The notes: a model not told the origin generated them from the sequence alone. Counted from the first letter of the stretch, positions 1 through 9,420 are shown. The stretch: 64,000 bases of DNA from Chitinophagales bacterium (GCA_016786765.1 JAEUUZ010000060.1:1-64000), one strand, 5' to 3'. A program made the numbers and translations.

Positions 1-3000
1 ATGAACAGCTCTACTCATTGTATCGACACAGCCTGAATCAGACGTAAGGGTAACAGCAACTGTGTAGTTGCCAGAGTTTGTATACTTATGTTTTGCCGGA
101 TTGGAAGTGCTTGTAAAGCCATCGCCAAAATTCCAATTGTAAGCCATAGTGCCACCACCAAGTGTACTTAAGTTGTTGATGAATAAAGTATCGTTCTGAC
201 AGATATTGTTTAAAGTGAAATTGGCATTGGGTTTATAGTTAACACGAATAGTTTTAGTGATGGAATCTCTACATCCCTGTGCAGAAACTACTTTCAGATT
301 TACCGCATAATTTCCTCCGGTAGCATACAAATGGTTTTGTTGATATACATTGGATGTAGATGCATCGCCATACGTCCATGTCCAAGCTAATGCAACATTG
401 CCGGTTGTGTCCGTTGTGTTCAAGAACACTGTACTGTCTTGCTCACAAACTTTAGTTGCAGTGAAATTAGCTGTATATCGTTTGAACATACTCACTGTTC
501 TTGATGTGGTGTCCACACAACCCGAATCGGACGTAAGTGTCAATAAAACGGTATAAGTACCTGCCGTTGCATATGTATGCGAAGGAGCTGCTAAATTGGA
601 ATGCACAGTGCCATCTCCAAAATCATAATCGTAGGTTAAGGTTCCGCTTGAAATGGAACTGCTGTTCACAATTTGTGCTGCTGTTCCTGAACATACATTG
701 GCAATACTGAAATTAGCCACCGGTTTATTGTTAACACGAACAGTTTTTCTGATGGAATCGATACATCCTCCACTGTTAGCGGTTAGTGTTACTGTATATG
801 ACCCACCGGTAGCATATTTGTAATTCGCTTGGAAAGCGGATGTAGTATTCCCATCGCCTAATTTCCAATTCCATGCAATACCATAGCCTCCGTTGGTAGT
901 ATCAGTTAAGTTCGTGAGATTCACACTGTCGGGCATACAGACCGAAGGTGCCGAAAAGTTTGGCGGAAAACGTTTAAGCACGTTAACAGTTCTGACAGCC
1001 GTATCGGTACAACCCGATGGAGTAGAAGCCCTCAAAATAACAGTATAGGTGCCTGCAATTGCATATTTATGTTTCGGGTTTGTCGCTGCCGAATGGGTTG
1101 ATCCATCGCCAAAATCCCAATCGTAGGTTAACGTGGTAACAGGTGTAATCGTTGTTCCGTTCGTAAATACAATACTATCGCCTAAACATGCAGTGCTAGT
1201 GGTAAACGTGGTATTCGGTTTCGCGTCAACGGTTATTGGAATGGTTTTGGTTTCCGTACATCCCTTTAGAGGATTGGTGAACGTAAGCGTTACATTATAA
1301 GTTCCACCATTCGTATAGACATGCACTGCCGATGCGGTATTGAGCGTATTGCCATCCCCGAAGTCCCAAGCCCAGGTGTAGGTTTTATCGGTGGTATCCA
1401 CCTTCGAGAAATTCGTGAACTTAGTTGTATCGCCTAAACACACTATTCCTGCAGTAAATTTTGCTGAATCGTTTTGCACTTTTACGGTATGGAGTTTATC
1501 TCCGGAACAACCAAAATAATTCACATGCACAGAATATGTGGAATCTTTAGTAGGTGTAGTGAGAATCACAGAATCGGTTTGGCCCGTATTCCACAAAATG
1601 GCTGTACCTGATCCATATTTAGGTGGGATTAATGCTTTGAGCTGAATTTGTTGAGGTCGACATAAGAAGGTATCTCCAACAATAAATACAAGCGAATCTG
1701 AAACATCCACAATGCCGGTAACGGTATCGCGTTTACAAGCCCGTTGTTGTTCAAAGATGAATTGTACTGTGAATTTTCCGAAATTGTTGAACACGTGCGA
1801 AGCATTCGCTTGACCAATCACAGGTGGTGTTCCATCGCCAAAATTCCAAGCTTTGTACAATAATCCTGTTGTATCGCCACTAGCGGTGAAATGCACCAAT
1901 TGACCAGGGCAAATGGATGTATCCGGTGAAAATTTTACCGTGTATGGGATGATAATATTACTTCCTGCAGAATAACCATACGATTCGAAACTTCCATAAC
2001 CGTATACAGTGGCTACAATTCCGCAAGGACTAGAAACAGTATGGTCTCCTTGGGTTATATCTAATTGGGCTGTAGAATAGGCCGGATTCGAGGCCACTGT
2101 AGTAAAACTTGCAGCCGGCACAAGGGCTCCATCGAGCGTTACCGTACTTAAACAGGATGTTTTGACAGTGATGTTAAGGTAATAATTGGTGATTACTGCC
2201 GATTGAAATGCATTGAATGTGATGGAACGTAAACTTCGACTCAGCGGACTCAACACAATGTAAAATGGGTCACCGTTTTGATTATCACATGAACCGCCAA
2301 TACTGAATTGGGCCATAGCTATTGGGTTTGTAGCTCTGATGTAATCGCTGGTGGATGAACTGTATTGAAACGACTGTCCTGCATTTAATGTAGCAATCAG
2401 TGTTCCGTTTCGAAACACTTGTGTACCTGCAGTTTTCGATAGGACTTTGATTAAGTCGTTTGCTCTGGTTTTGAGCGGGACGGTTACATAGGCAGTATCC
2501 CAAGCTGAAACAGGGAACATCTCTTCGAATAAGTGATCGCAGGCTGTGCAACCACCGTAGTTGGTACATACATTCCCTGCAAACACCGCAAAATCTTTAC
2601 CATTGGCACCCCACACATGCGAGCCGGTTAAATCGTTGGCATTGGCTTTAACTTGGTACACATCCCCACTATCAAGGGTTACAGTATATGTAGTACCTGC
2701 TCCATGTCCGGTTGCAGCTACGCTTGGACTGATATTTACTTGAGTGCTATTCTCTTTAGCCACTACCAACAATTCAGTTACTCCGTTGATATTTGAGTTC
2801 TCACTTCCGGTAAGTACATAATAATCGTTTTCTATGGCATCAGTAGGTAAAACTACCGTAGCATCAGCAGTATAAGCGTAATAATTTAGTGCAAAAACGT
2901 TTACACATTCCGTTGTCCAAAGGTGAATTCCCTTCCCTGTAATAGCATTATCCACTTGTGTCCAACCTTGTGCAATAGGCACTGTAATTACTGTTGATAC

Positions 3001-3222
3001 ACCCGGTACAACAGTGAAGTTTTGCGACCAACTTTGTTTTGGGATAGAAATTGTTCCTGATGTAGCTACATCGGATGTGATGTATACTTTTAACTCGGGA
3101 GCAGCGCCTAATTGATCCATAAAGCCAAACCAAAAATCTTTTCCTTTGGTAGATTGCGCATTCACAGACAAGGCGCCTGTCAGAATGAACAAAATGAAGA
3201 ACAATTGTAAATTACGTTTCAT
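1..3222 (-). CDS. Large secreted PKD-repeat surface protein with IgGFc-binding-like N-terminal domain (3' end outside window)
   Basis: The frame is open from the ATG at 3222 down to base 1 (1074 codons) with no stop, so the C-terminus lies outside the window. A signal peptide (MKRNLQLFFILFILTGALS, then NAQ) is followed by a domain starting GKDFWFGF that resembles the IgGFc-binding protein N-terminal domain seen in many Bacteroidota surface proteins (about residues 25-400). At least seven PKD-type beta-sandwich repeats follow, each with a (W/Y)xxGDG-like motif, encoded near 1835, 1355, 1105, 855, 615, 365 and 122. A non-PKD unit sits between the first and second. The last five repeats form an alternating two-domain pattern with a period near 490 bp. 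Proteins of this design are usually T9SS-exported and end in a sorting domain, but that part is not visible. Function is inferred as cell-surface adhesion; specificity is unknown. Confidence 0.85.
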   Translation of the reverse strand, partial: MKRNLQLFFILFILTGALSVNAQSTKGKDFWFGFMDQLGAAPELKVYITSDVATSGTISIPKQSWSQNFTVVPGVSTVITVPIAQGWTQVDNAITGKGIHLWTTECVNVFALNYYAYTADATVVLPTDAIENDYYVLTGSENSNINGVTELLVVAKENSTQVNISPSVAATGHGAGTTYTVTLDSGDVYQVKANANDLTGSHVWGANGKDFAVFAGNVCTNYGGCTACDHLFEEMFPVSAWDTAYVTVPLKTRANDLIKVLSKTAGTQVFRNGTLIATLNAGQSFQYSSSTSDYIRATNPIAMAQFSIGGSCDNQNGDPFYIVLSPLSRSLRSITFNAFQSAVITNYYLNITVKTSCLSTVTLDGALVPAASFTTVASNPAYSTAQLDITQGDHTVSSPCGIVATVYGYGSFESYGYSAGSNIIIPYTVKFSPDTSICPGQLVHFTASGDTTGLLYKAWNFGDGTPPVIGQANASHVFNNFGKFTVQFIFEQQRACKRDTVTGIVDVSDSLVFIVGDTFLCRPQQIQLKALIPPKYGSGTAILWNTGQTDSVILTTPTKDSTYSVHVNYFGCSGDKLHTVKVQNDSAKFTAGIVCLGDTTKFTNFSKVDTTDKTYTWAWDFGDGNTLNTASAVHVYTNGGTYNVTLTFTNPLKGCTETKTIPITVDAKPNTTFTTSTACLGDSIVFTNGTTITPVTTLTYDWDFGDGSTHSAATNPKHKYAIAGTYTVILRASTPSGCTDTAVRTVNVLKRFPPNFSAPSVCMPDSVNLTNLTDTTNGGYGIAWNWKLGDGNTTSAFQANYKYATGGSYTVTLTANSGGCIDSIRKTVRVNNKPVANFSIANVCSGTAAQIVNSSSISSGTLTYDYDFGDGTVHSNLAAPSHTYATAGTYTVLLTLTSDSGCVDTTSRTVSMFKRYTANFTATKVCEQDSTVFLNTTDTTGNVALAWTWTYGDASTSNVYQQNHLYATGGNYAVNLKVVSAQGCRDSITKTIRVNYKPNANFTLNNICQNDTLFINNLSTLGGGTMAYNWNFGDGFTSTSNPAKHKYTNSGNYTVAVTLTSDSGCVDTMSRAVH

Positions 3223-3351
3223 AGATGGTTAATAGGTAATAGTGAAACTAAGTTGACTAAATGTATCGAAAAAAAACGGCATAAAACAGGCGTAGCACTG
3301 CATTTGTTCATTTTTTTCGGTCAAATGCAGAATTTAACACATGTAAATTAT

Positions 3352-3374
3352 GCTCCGTTACTTAAGTAAGGAGC
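3352..3374 (-). terminator. Strong hairpin downstream of the FtsE-like gene
   Basis: GCTCC and GGAGC flank the self-complementary core TTACTTAAGTAA with one bulged base, giving a stable stem-loop about 40 bases beyond the stop of the FtsE-like gene. There is no clean T-run on either strand, so it may be an RNA 3'-end stabiliser or a weak terminator rather than a classical intrinsic terminator. Confidence 0.4.
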
Positions 3375-3410
3375 GTAATAAGGGCGAAAACGTTGTTTAA
3401 TGTGGATAAA

Positions 3411-4094
3411 TTACTTGAAAAGTAAGCCTTTTTCCTCGGTAAGCATGCTGTTCTCGCATTTTAAAATACGAGCCGGGTAGCGTTCAATCAATTGATAGTT
3501 ATGGGTAGCCATCAAAATAGCGGTGTTGTGCTCGCGGTTGATTTTGAGTAGAAGTTGCATCACCTCGTTGGAAGTTTCAGGATCTAGGTTTCCTGTTGGC
3601 TCATCAGCAAGTATAAGTGGCGGATTGTTGAGCAATGCACGGGCAATAACTACACGTTGTTGTTCGCCACCTGAAAGTTGCATCGGGTGCTTGGCTTTAA
3701 TATGACCCAATCCCACTTCATTCAACACTTCATCGATGCGTTTTTCTGCCGCTTCTTTTTCCCATCCTGTGGCTTTCAGCACGAGCCATAAATTTTGCAA
3801 AACACTTTGATCGGGCAATAACTGAAAATCTTGAAACACAATACCAATCTTTCTGCGCAAATAGGGAATTTCGGCTGCTTTGAGCTCGCTTAAATTGTAA
3901 TCGCAAACTGTAGCAACGCCTGTGCTGATGCGGTGTGCACCATACAACGATTTGATAAGCGATGATTTTCCGCTGCCTGTTTTTCCTACCAAGTAAATGA
4001 ATTCCCCTTTGTTCAACGCGAACGATGCATCGGCAATAACCGTTGAGCCGTTGATGTCGATGTTTACGTGGTTGTAATTGATAATCGATTCCAT
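3411..4094 (-). CDS. ftsE: ABC transporter ATP-binding protein, FtsE/LolD type
   Basis: A 227-residue stand-alone ABC ATPase. Walker A is GKTGSGKSS (about residues 37-45), the signature is LSGGEQQRVVIARAL (about 140-154), and Walker B with the catalytic glutamate is LILADEPTGNLD (about 160-171), followed by the H-loop in MATHNYQL. Length and the EPTGNLD form are typical of the FtsE/LolD/MacB branch, which works with an FtsX- or LolCE-type permease at the inner membrane. No permease gene is next to it, as is common for ftsE in Bacteroidota. It is downstream of the MATE gene with a 6-base gap, so the two are probably co-transcribed. FtsE is the more likely identity; LolD cannot be excluded. Confidence 0.8.
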   Translation of the reverse strand: MESIINYNHVNIDINGSTVIADASFALNKGEFIYLVGKTGSGKSSLIKSLYGAHRISTGVATVCDYNLSELKAAEIPYLRRKIGIVFQDFQLLPDQSVLQNLWLVLKATGWEKEAAEKRIDEVLNEVGLGHIKAKHPMQLSGGEQQRVVIARALLNNPPLILADEPTGNLDPETSNEVMQLLLKINREHNTAILMATHNYQLIERYPARILKCENSMLTEEKGLLFK

Positions 4095-4100
4095 ATTCTT

Positions 4101-5423
4101 TTATTGAATGATTTTAGTTTGTTTGAGTTTCCACAAGGCGGCCAACAAAATCACCGACCAATAAATCCATTCGGTTGTCCAAGCCAATGAAAGCGTAAGA
4201 TTCGGTATGTGAAACAAGAAATACACATAAAACATATACAACACCATCGATAAACCTTCGATGTATAAGGCATAGCGTGTGCCGCTGGTACTCACCAATC
4301 CGTTGAAGAATGTATTTGAAATAGACATGATGAGCAAGGCCACACAAACAACTAGAATTGGATAAAGCGCAGTTTCGTAGATAACTGTATCGGCCGTGAA
4401 AATTTGTAGAATTGGGATATGGAGAATAATCAACAACGCGCATTGAATGAATGTTGCGCCAAACGAAATCCAATTGATTCGTTTTAATGTAGGATAAACT
4501 TCATCCAACCGTTTTTGTCCGGTGAGGTTACTCACTACAGTGTTGGTTACAGAACCCAAAGCCCAAATCGGAATACCAATCCACATAATGATTTGACGCA
4601 AGATGTTCGACAACGCCAATTGATTTTGCCCCAATTTTTCAACAAAGGTGAAAAACACAAACCAACCTGCATTCGCAATCAACGATTGAAGGACTAATGG
4701 TGTAGATTTTTTGGTCATTACATACACCAATTTCGCTTCAAGCTTAGAATGAAACAAATGAAACTCGTGATGATATTTGCGAATAAATAACCCGCTAATT
4801 AAAATCACTAAACTCACCCATTCGGCAATGCTGGAGGCCAATCCGGAGCCTTTGATACCCATTTCAGGGAAGCCGAATTTGCCGAAAACGAAAACATAGT
4901 TCAATGCTATATTGACAATCGCCATCATGGCTACTGAAAAGGAGAGGAGCTTTGTTTTGCCGATGCCCGAATAAAAAGCAATAAACAAGCAACTCACAAA
5001 ACTAGCCGGAACACCCCAAATACGATAGTCGAGGAAGTCTTGGCAAGCCTGAATAATGTTTTTGTCGTGCAACAACAAATTCAAGAAAAAGCCTTTTACT
5101 AAAAAGATGAGTACACTTAATACGATAGAAGTAATAGCCACGACATACAAGGTGTTATCGAAAATTTTGCCCACTTGTTTTTTATCGCCTTCGCCACAAC
5201 TACGGGCAATCATAATTTGAATGCCTCGCGTGTAACCAAAACCCACCATGAATAAAATCGAATAGAAAATACTCACCGGACCAATGGCAGCCTCTTCCGT
5301 TTTACCGAAATGCCCCATGAATGCTTGATCGGTAATGCCAATCAATGCCCAAGCCATGTTGCCTAACATTAGCGGCAACGCAATATCAATAATCTCTTTA
5401 TATGTTCCTTTTAATCTCGACAT
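4101..5423 (-). CDS. MATE family efflux transporter
   Basis: A 440-residue polytopic membrane protein with about twelve hydrophobic segments in two similar halves, as in the MATE (multidrug and toxic compound extrusion) superfamily. The opening IALPLMLGNMAWALIGITDQ and the following MGHFGKTEEAAIGP match the conserved first two helices of MATE carriers. These proteins export cationic drugs or metabolites across the inner membrane in exchange for Na+ or H+. The gene sits between the thioesterase (7-base gap) and the FtsE-like gene (6-base gap), suggesting a three-gene minus-strand operon. The substrate cannot be told from sequence. Confidence 0.85.
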   Translation of the reverse strand: MSRLKGTYKEIIDIALPLMLGNMAWALIGITDQAFMGHFGKTEEAAIGPVSIFYSILFMVGFGYTRGIQIMIARSCGEGDKKQVGKIFDNTLYVVAITSIVLSVLIFLVKGFFLNLLLHDKNIIQACQDFLDYRIWGVPASFVSCLFIAFYSGIGKTKLLSFSVAMMAIVNIALNYVFVFGKFGFPEMGIKGSGLASSIAEWVSLVILISGLFIRKYHHEFHLFHSKLEAKLVYVMTKKSTPLVLQSLIANAGWFVFFTFVEKLGQNQLALSNILRQIIMWIGIPIWALGSVTNTVVSNLTGQKRLDEVYPTLKRINWISFGATFIQCALLIILHIPILQIFTADTVIYETALYPILVVCVALLIMSISNTFFNGLVSTSGTRYALYIEGLSMVLYMFYVYFLFHIPNLTLSLAWTTEWIYWSVILLAALWKLKQTKIIQ

Positions 5424-5430
5424 TTTACAA

Positions 5431-5853
5431 TTATAGTAACGCCATGGTGGTAGTACATTTCGCTACTGTTATTTTTTTATCGCCTTCGAAGTAGAATAAT
5501 TCCCCTTCGCAAAAATGAAAACGCTTTCCCGCCTTATCAACGCGTCCTTCGGCAAAATATTCTTTACCCATACCGCGGTTGTAATAATTTATTTTCGATT
5601 CCACGGTAAACACCTGTTGGTCTTGCTCCACCAAAGTATAAGCCGCGAAACCGCAGACCATATCTAAGATGGTAGACGTCATTCCCCCATGCAAATAGCC
5701 GTTTTGCTGCTCGTGGAATTCCTGAAATTCGAGTTTACCTATGGTTTTTCCGGGCAGAATATCGGTGAATTCGAAGCCAATGTGCTTCATGAATTTATTC
5801 TTTTCCATCTTGAACTGCGTGTATTCTCTCCATTTCGGGTTTCTTGTCTCCAT
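5431..5853 (-). CDS. PaaI-type hotdog-fold thioesterase
   Basis: A 140-residue protein with the hotdog-fold signature HGGMTSTILDMVCGFAAY, where HGG and the downstream Asp correspond to the active-site region of the PaaI/YigI acyl-CoA thioesterase family. It probably hydrolyses acyl- or phenylacetyl-type CoA esters in the cytoplasm. The ATG at 5853 gives the longest frame, but a TATGTTTG -7 element lies only 4 bases upstream (5858-5865), so either the mRNA is leaderless or translation begins at the internal ATG at 5808 (MEKNKFMKHIGF). The conserved fold starts after that internal Met, so both starts are plausible. First gene of the run with the MATE and FtsE-like genes; divergent from the ABC exporter. 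Confidence 0.8.
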   Translation of the reverse strand: METRNPKWREYTQFKMEKNKFMKHIGFEFTDILPGKTIGKLEFQEFHEQQNGYLHGGMTSTILDMVCGFAAYTLVEQDQQVFTVESKINYYNRGMGKEYFAEGRVDKAGKRFHFCEGELFYFEGDKKITVAKCTTTMALL

Positions 5854-5857
5854 GCTT

Positions 5858-5865
5858 CAAACATA
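5858..5865 (-). promoter_or_regulatory. Candidate -7 promoter element for the thioesterase operon
   Basis: On the minus strand the sequence is TATGTTTG, a full match to the Bacteroidota -7 consensus TAnnTTTG. No clear -33 TTG is seen at the expected distance. It is back-to-back with the promoter of the divergent ABC exporter. Confidence 0.4.
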
Positions 5866-5890
5866 ATACAATCCCTGATTTATTATGCAG

Positions 5891-5920
5891 TTGGAAAGCA
5901 GGGGAATGCGATTAGTTTTG
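5891..5920 (+). promoter_or_regulatory. Bacteroidota-type promoter of the ABC exporter gene
   Basis: TTG at 5891-5893, a 19-base spacer, then TAGTTTTG at 5913-5920, an exact TAnnTTTG -7 element. The expected start of transcription is near 5927, giving a 5' leader of about 10 bases before the ATG at 5937. Confidence 0.6.
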
Positions 5921-5936
5921 CACTCAATTTACGGCA

Positions 5937-7682
5937 ATGAAGATATTATTAGACTATTTGAAGCGCTACCGAAATTGGGTGTTCATCACCTTCTTTTTGG
6001 CAGTAGTGAATCAGCTTTTTTCGCTCCTCGACCCATTTTGTTACGGGAAGTTGATTGATTTAGCAACACGACATAAAGAATTACACAATGCGCAAGATTA
6101 CCTTTTCAGTATATTGAAATGGATTGGCTTAGCGGTTACTGTTGCGATGATAAGCCGTGTAGCGAAAGCGTTTCAAGATTATTTTTTAAGCAAAGTGATT
6201 TTGAAATTCGGGGCTGATGTGTACACCGATGGTTTACGCCACTCGCTACAATTGCCGTTTCAAGAATTTGAAGATCAACGCAGTGGTTCAACGTTGAACA
6301 TTTTACAGCGCGTGCGCACCGACACCGAAAAATTCATGACCAGCTTTTTGAATGTTTTCTTTTTCGGCATTGTGGGTATTGTGTTTGTGTTGGTCTATTC
6401 GTTTTCAGTGTATGGCCCGTTGTCGTTGATTTACTTTGTGGCCTGCTTCTCTTTGTTTGCCGTGATTAAAGTGCTTTCAGAACGTATCAAAGCCGTGCAA
6501 ACGGTGATTGTTTCGAAGACCAACATCTTAGCCGGTGCTACTACCGAGAGTTTGCGAAACATCGAATTGATAAAAAGTTTAGGCTTAATCAATCAAGAAG
6601 TGGAGCGCTTGAACAGTTCTACCAACAAAATTTTGGAGTTGGAATTGCAGAAGGTGAAAAGTATACGCGCTATCGCCTTTATACAAGGTACCATGGTGAA
6701 CATGCTCCGACAAGGGATTCTGTTTGTGTTGCTCTATTTGATTTTCAAGGAATACTTAACATTGGGGCAGTTGACCACATTGCAGATGTACTCGTTTTTT
6801 ATTTTCAATCCGTTGCAAGAAATGGGCAATGTGATTTTGAGTTACCGCGAAGCGGAAGCATCGTTGAATAACTTTAGAACATTGATGTCGAAGGCGGTGG
6901 AAGCTATTCCCCTACATCCGGTATCGCTGGAAAGTATGGATACCATTGCTTTTGAACATGTGCAATTTGCGCATAGGAGTGCGAAAACAAATGCCGTGGA
7001 GCAGATTTCTTTTACCATTAAAAAAGGGGAAACCATTGCCTTTGTTGGTCCATCGGGTTCCGGGAAAACAACCTTGGTGAAATTGTTGGTGGGTTTGTAT
7101 AAACCAAGTGAAGGACAAATTACCATCAACGGACATAATATCAACGACATGGATTTCAACGAGCAGCGCGCGAAGATTGGATTGGTGTCGCAAGATACGC
7201 AGTTGTTTGCGGGTACCATTCGCGAGAATTTGTTGTTTGTGAACCCCAATGCTACCGAAGCACAGTTGATGGATGTATTACAAAAGGCTTCGTGTACCAA
7301 GCTTTTGGCGCGTTCCGATAAAGGATTGGACACCGTAATTGGCGAAGGCGGTATGAAAGTATCGGGTGGAGAAAAACAGCGCTTGTCGATTGCCCGCTCG
7401 TTGTTGCGCAACCCCGATTTGTTGATTTTTGATGAAGCCACATCGGCATTGGATTCGATTACAGAAGATGAGATTACACAAACCATTCGTAATGTCTCGG
7501 CACGTGAAGACCGCATTACCATTATGATTGCGCACCGTTTGTCTACCATTATGCATGCCGATACCATTTATGTGTTGGAGAAAGGAAAGATTATTGAGCA
7601 AGGCAAACACCAAGATTTGCTGGATTTGAAAGGCTTGTATTATGCTATGTGGCGACAGCAGATTGGAGAACGAAAAGCTTAG
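5937..7682 (+). CDS. ABC exporter half-transporter (permease fused to ATPase, MsbA-like)
   Basis: A 581-residue type IV exporter with the usual order: six-helix membrane domain (about residues 10-310), then nucleotide-binding domain (about 335-575). Walker A is GPSGSGKTT, the Q-loop region VSQDTQLFAGTIRENLLF follows, the signature is KVSGGEKQRLSIARSLL, Walker B is LLIFDEATSALD, and the H-loop is in MIAHRLSTI. It should work as a homodimer in the inner membrane, exporting a lipid, peptide or drug. Length is normal for MsbA/LmrA-like proteins. It has its own promoter (5891-5920) and is followed 8 bases later by the SRAP gene. The substrate is not predictable. Confidence 0.88.
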   Translation: MKILLDYLKRYRNWVFITFFLAVVNQLFSLLDPFCYGKLIDLATRHKELHNAQDYLFSILKWIGLAVTVAMISRVAKAFQDYFLSKVILKFGADVYTDGLRHSLQLPFQEFEDQRSGSTLNILQRVRTDTEKFMTSFLNVFFFGIVGIVFVLVYSFSVYGPLSLIYFVACFSLFAVIKVLSERIKAVQTVIVSKTNILAGATTESLRNIELIKSLGLINQEVERLNSSTNKILELELQKVKSIRAIAFIQGTMVNMLRQGILFVLLYLIFKEYLTLGQLTTLQMYSFFIFNPLQEMGNVILSYREAEASLNNFRTLMSKAVEAIPLHPVSLESMDTIAFEHVQFAHRSAKTNAVEQISFTIKKGETIAFVGPSGSGKTTLVKLLVGLYKPSEGQITINGHNINDMDFNEQRAKIGLVSQDTQLFAGTIRENLLFVNPNATEAQLMDVLQKASCTKLLARSDKGLDTVIGEGGMKVSGGEKQRLSIARSLLRNPDLLIFDEATSALDSITEDEITQTIRNVSAREDRITIMIAHRLSTIMHADTIYVLEKGKIIEQGKHQDLLDLKGLYYAMWRQQIGERKA

Positions 7683-7690
7683 TTTATAAG

Positions 7691-8347
7691 ATGTGCTATC
7701 ATTATAAAAACACAACTGAGGCACCTAAAATTGAATCGACATTTAAGGTTACATTCAATCGACAATGGAAAGCCCTACATGCTTATGCCAATGGATTTTC
7801 ACGTCCTGTAATGCCTGTGATTACGAATGAAGCGCCTCATTCGATTTCCGCATTGCAATGGGGTTTAATTCCGAATTGGGTAAAAGATCCCCAACAAGCT
7901 AACGAAATGGCGGCTATGTGTTTAAATGCAAAAATTGAAACGGTGGAAGAGAAACCATCGTTTCGGGAATCGGCTATGCATAAGCGTTGTGTGATTCCGG
8001 CTACTTCGTTTTATGAGTGGAAGTGGTTAGACAGCAAAGGAAAATCGAAACAGAAGTTTGAGATTTCGATGGAAGGCGAGGAGTTGTTTGCCTTTGGTGG
8101 TTTATGGTCGGATTGGACGAACAAAGCCACAGGCGAGGTGATACAAACATTTAGCATTGTTACAACTACTGCAAATACTTTAATGGAAGAAATACACAAC
8201 ATTAAAAAGCGAATGCCTTTGATGTTGAAGCCAAGTGAGGTGGGAGCGTGGCTAGACTATTCTGCGGATTACGATAAATATGCTACACTAGCGCATGCAC
8301 AACAACTTAAGGCGGTGATGGTGGAAGGCGAGCATTTGTTGTTTTAA
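7691..8347 (+). CDS. SOS response-associated (SRAP/YedK/HMCES-type) protein
   Basis: The start is placed at the ATG at 7691 because SRAP proteins need Cys at position 2 after Met removal; this gives MCYHY and a 218-residue product, whereas the longer frame from 7649 would bury the cysteine. Family features are present: Cys2 (forms a thiazolidine crosslink with abasic sites in single-stranded DNA), NAKIETVEEKPSFR, the PATSFYEWKW motif with the catalytic Glu, and HNIKKRMPLML with the conserved His. The protein shields abasic sites in ssDNA and acts as a peptidase-like self-reversing crosslinker. Only 8 bases separate it from the ABC exporter stop, so it is probably co-transcribed. A promoter-terminator unit starts right at its 3' end. 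Confidence 0.88.
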   Translation: MCYHYKNTTEAPKIESTFKVTFNRQWKALHAYANGFSRPVMPVITNEAPHSISALQWGLIPNWVKDPQQANEMAAMCLNAKIETVEEKPSFRESAMHKRCVIPATSFYEWKWLDSKGKSKQKFEISMEGEELFAFGGLWSDWTNKATGEVIQTFSIVTTTANTLMEEIHNIKKRMPLMLKPSEVGAWLDYSADYDKYATLAHAQQLKAVMVEGEHLLF

Positions 8348-8354
8348 ATAAAAA

Positions 8355-8440
8355 CAAATCATTATATTTACAGCGTGAGGGTTGGATACGTCCTTCCACC
8401 GGGTTGGGTTGTCTTAACAGATAGCCCTTTTTTTATGCGG
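8355..8440 (+). ncRNA. Small RNA/terminator repeat, copy 1
   Basis: A promoter-like block (AAATCATTATATTTACA, -7 TATATTTA at 8363-8370, TTG 21 bases upstream) is followed by a hairpin GGA-TACG-TCC and an intrinsic terminator: GGGTTGTCT and AGATAGCCC pair through nine positions with G-U pairs, then a run of T's and ATGCGG. A second complete copy is at 12628-12716 and the terminator part alone is at 12352-12390. The conserved parts are the promoter, the nACG loop and the terminator, while stem sequences differ, which suggests a short transcribed RNA of about 60-70 nt. It could alternatively serve only as the terminator of the SRAP gene. Confidence 0.5.
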
Positions 8441-8641
8441 TAGATTTTACCTATTGTAGTTTAATCTCCGAACCACTTAAGAATTCTCAATTATAAGCTT
8501 AAACACTTACACACAATAGTTACATAGCAAAGCGATATAGCTCTATTGTCAAAGTTCACAGTGGGATGAACTCGTGGTTTATCGAGGTGTAATTTGGTTG
8601 TTTGTATACGTTTCATACTTTCAAGTTCTAAATTAACCTCT

Positions 8642-9400
8642 ATGATTAGACTATTCGCCCTATTGTTTACTATAGCTTTTGCGGGAATCTCAAATGCGCA
8701 AACCATTAGTACAGAAGAAACAGAATATTTTAACCAGTTAATACTGGTAACTAAGAATCCAGCTAAGTATTATAGAAAAGTAAACAGATCTTTGTTGGAG
8801 TATTGTTTTTACGATAGTAAACCCATTGACGATAGTAAAGTTCTCGAAACTATTGAACAACTTAAAGCCAATGATTCACTCCGATATAGATACTATGGAA
8901 TATTACGATATTTCACTAATAACAACGAAAGGATATTGAATAGATTTCTGACCATTGAAATTCGAAAAGGTTCGAAATATATACCGGTATTATCTGCAAC
9001 GGTTAAGCAAAAAATTGCTCAAGTTATCTTAGGTACTTCGTTTAACTATGAACAATACTTGTTACAAGGAATAGATACTACTGAAAAGATATATGAAGCC
9101 CCTTCGGTGAATGCCCAATTTCCCGGAGGCGAACAAAAGTTGTTCATGCACATACAAATGAATTTGGAATACCCTGCTGAGGAGCGCGACAATGATATTC
9201 AAGGAAAAGTTGTTATACAATTTGTTGTAGAAAAGAATGGTGTTCCATCGCATTTCGAAGTGAAACATCAAGTGGCTGAAGGATTAGATAATGAGGCTAT
9301 TCGTGTAATAAAGTTATTACCAAGATTTGAGCCGGCTCGAGAGAATAATCAGCCAGTTCGATCGCATTTTGTTTTGCCGATAATGTTTAAGTTACAATAA
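8642..9400 (+). CDS. Secreted/periplasmic protein with C-terminal TonB domain
   Basis: The ATG at 8642 is preferred over the longer frame from 8594 because it begins a clean signal peptide (MIRLFALLFTIAFAGISNA). The 252-residue product has an unassigned helical middle (residues 30-150) and a C-terminal domain (about 155-250) like the TonB C-terminal domain: QFPGGEQKLFMHI, then YPAEERDNDIQGKVVIQFVV and EAIRVIKLLPRFEPA. In TonB this domain contacts TonB-dependent receptors; stand-alone periplasmic versions are common in Bacteroidota and their partner is usually unknown. There is no N-terminal transmembrane anchor beyond the signal peptide and no proline-rich linker, so it is unlikely to be the energy-transducing TonB itself. 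Confidence 0.75.
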   Translation: MIRLFALLFTIAFAGISNAQTISTEETEYFNQLILVTKNPAKYYRKVNRSLLEYCFYDSKPIDDSKVLETIEQLKANDSLRYRYYGILRYFTNNNERILNRFLTIEIRKGSKYIPVLSATVKQKIAQVILGTSFNYEQYLLQGIDTTEKIYEAPSVNAQFPGGEQKLFMHIQMNLEYPAEERDNDIQGKVVIQFVVEKNGVPSHFEVKHQVAEGLDNEAIRVIKLLPRFEPARENNQPVRSHFVLPIMFKLQ

Positions 9401-9420
9401 GACTTATTGTTTATCTAAAG

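Noticed and set aside
350-3133. Several short open frames on both strands across the first 3.2 kb
   Set aside because: All are shadows of the single long minus-strand PKD protein frame that is open from 3222 to base 1.
6842-7567. A 241-codon open frame antisense to the ABC exporter ATPase domain
   Set aside because: It is the mirror of a strongly conserved coding region; codon periodicity and all motifs belong to the plus-strand gene.
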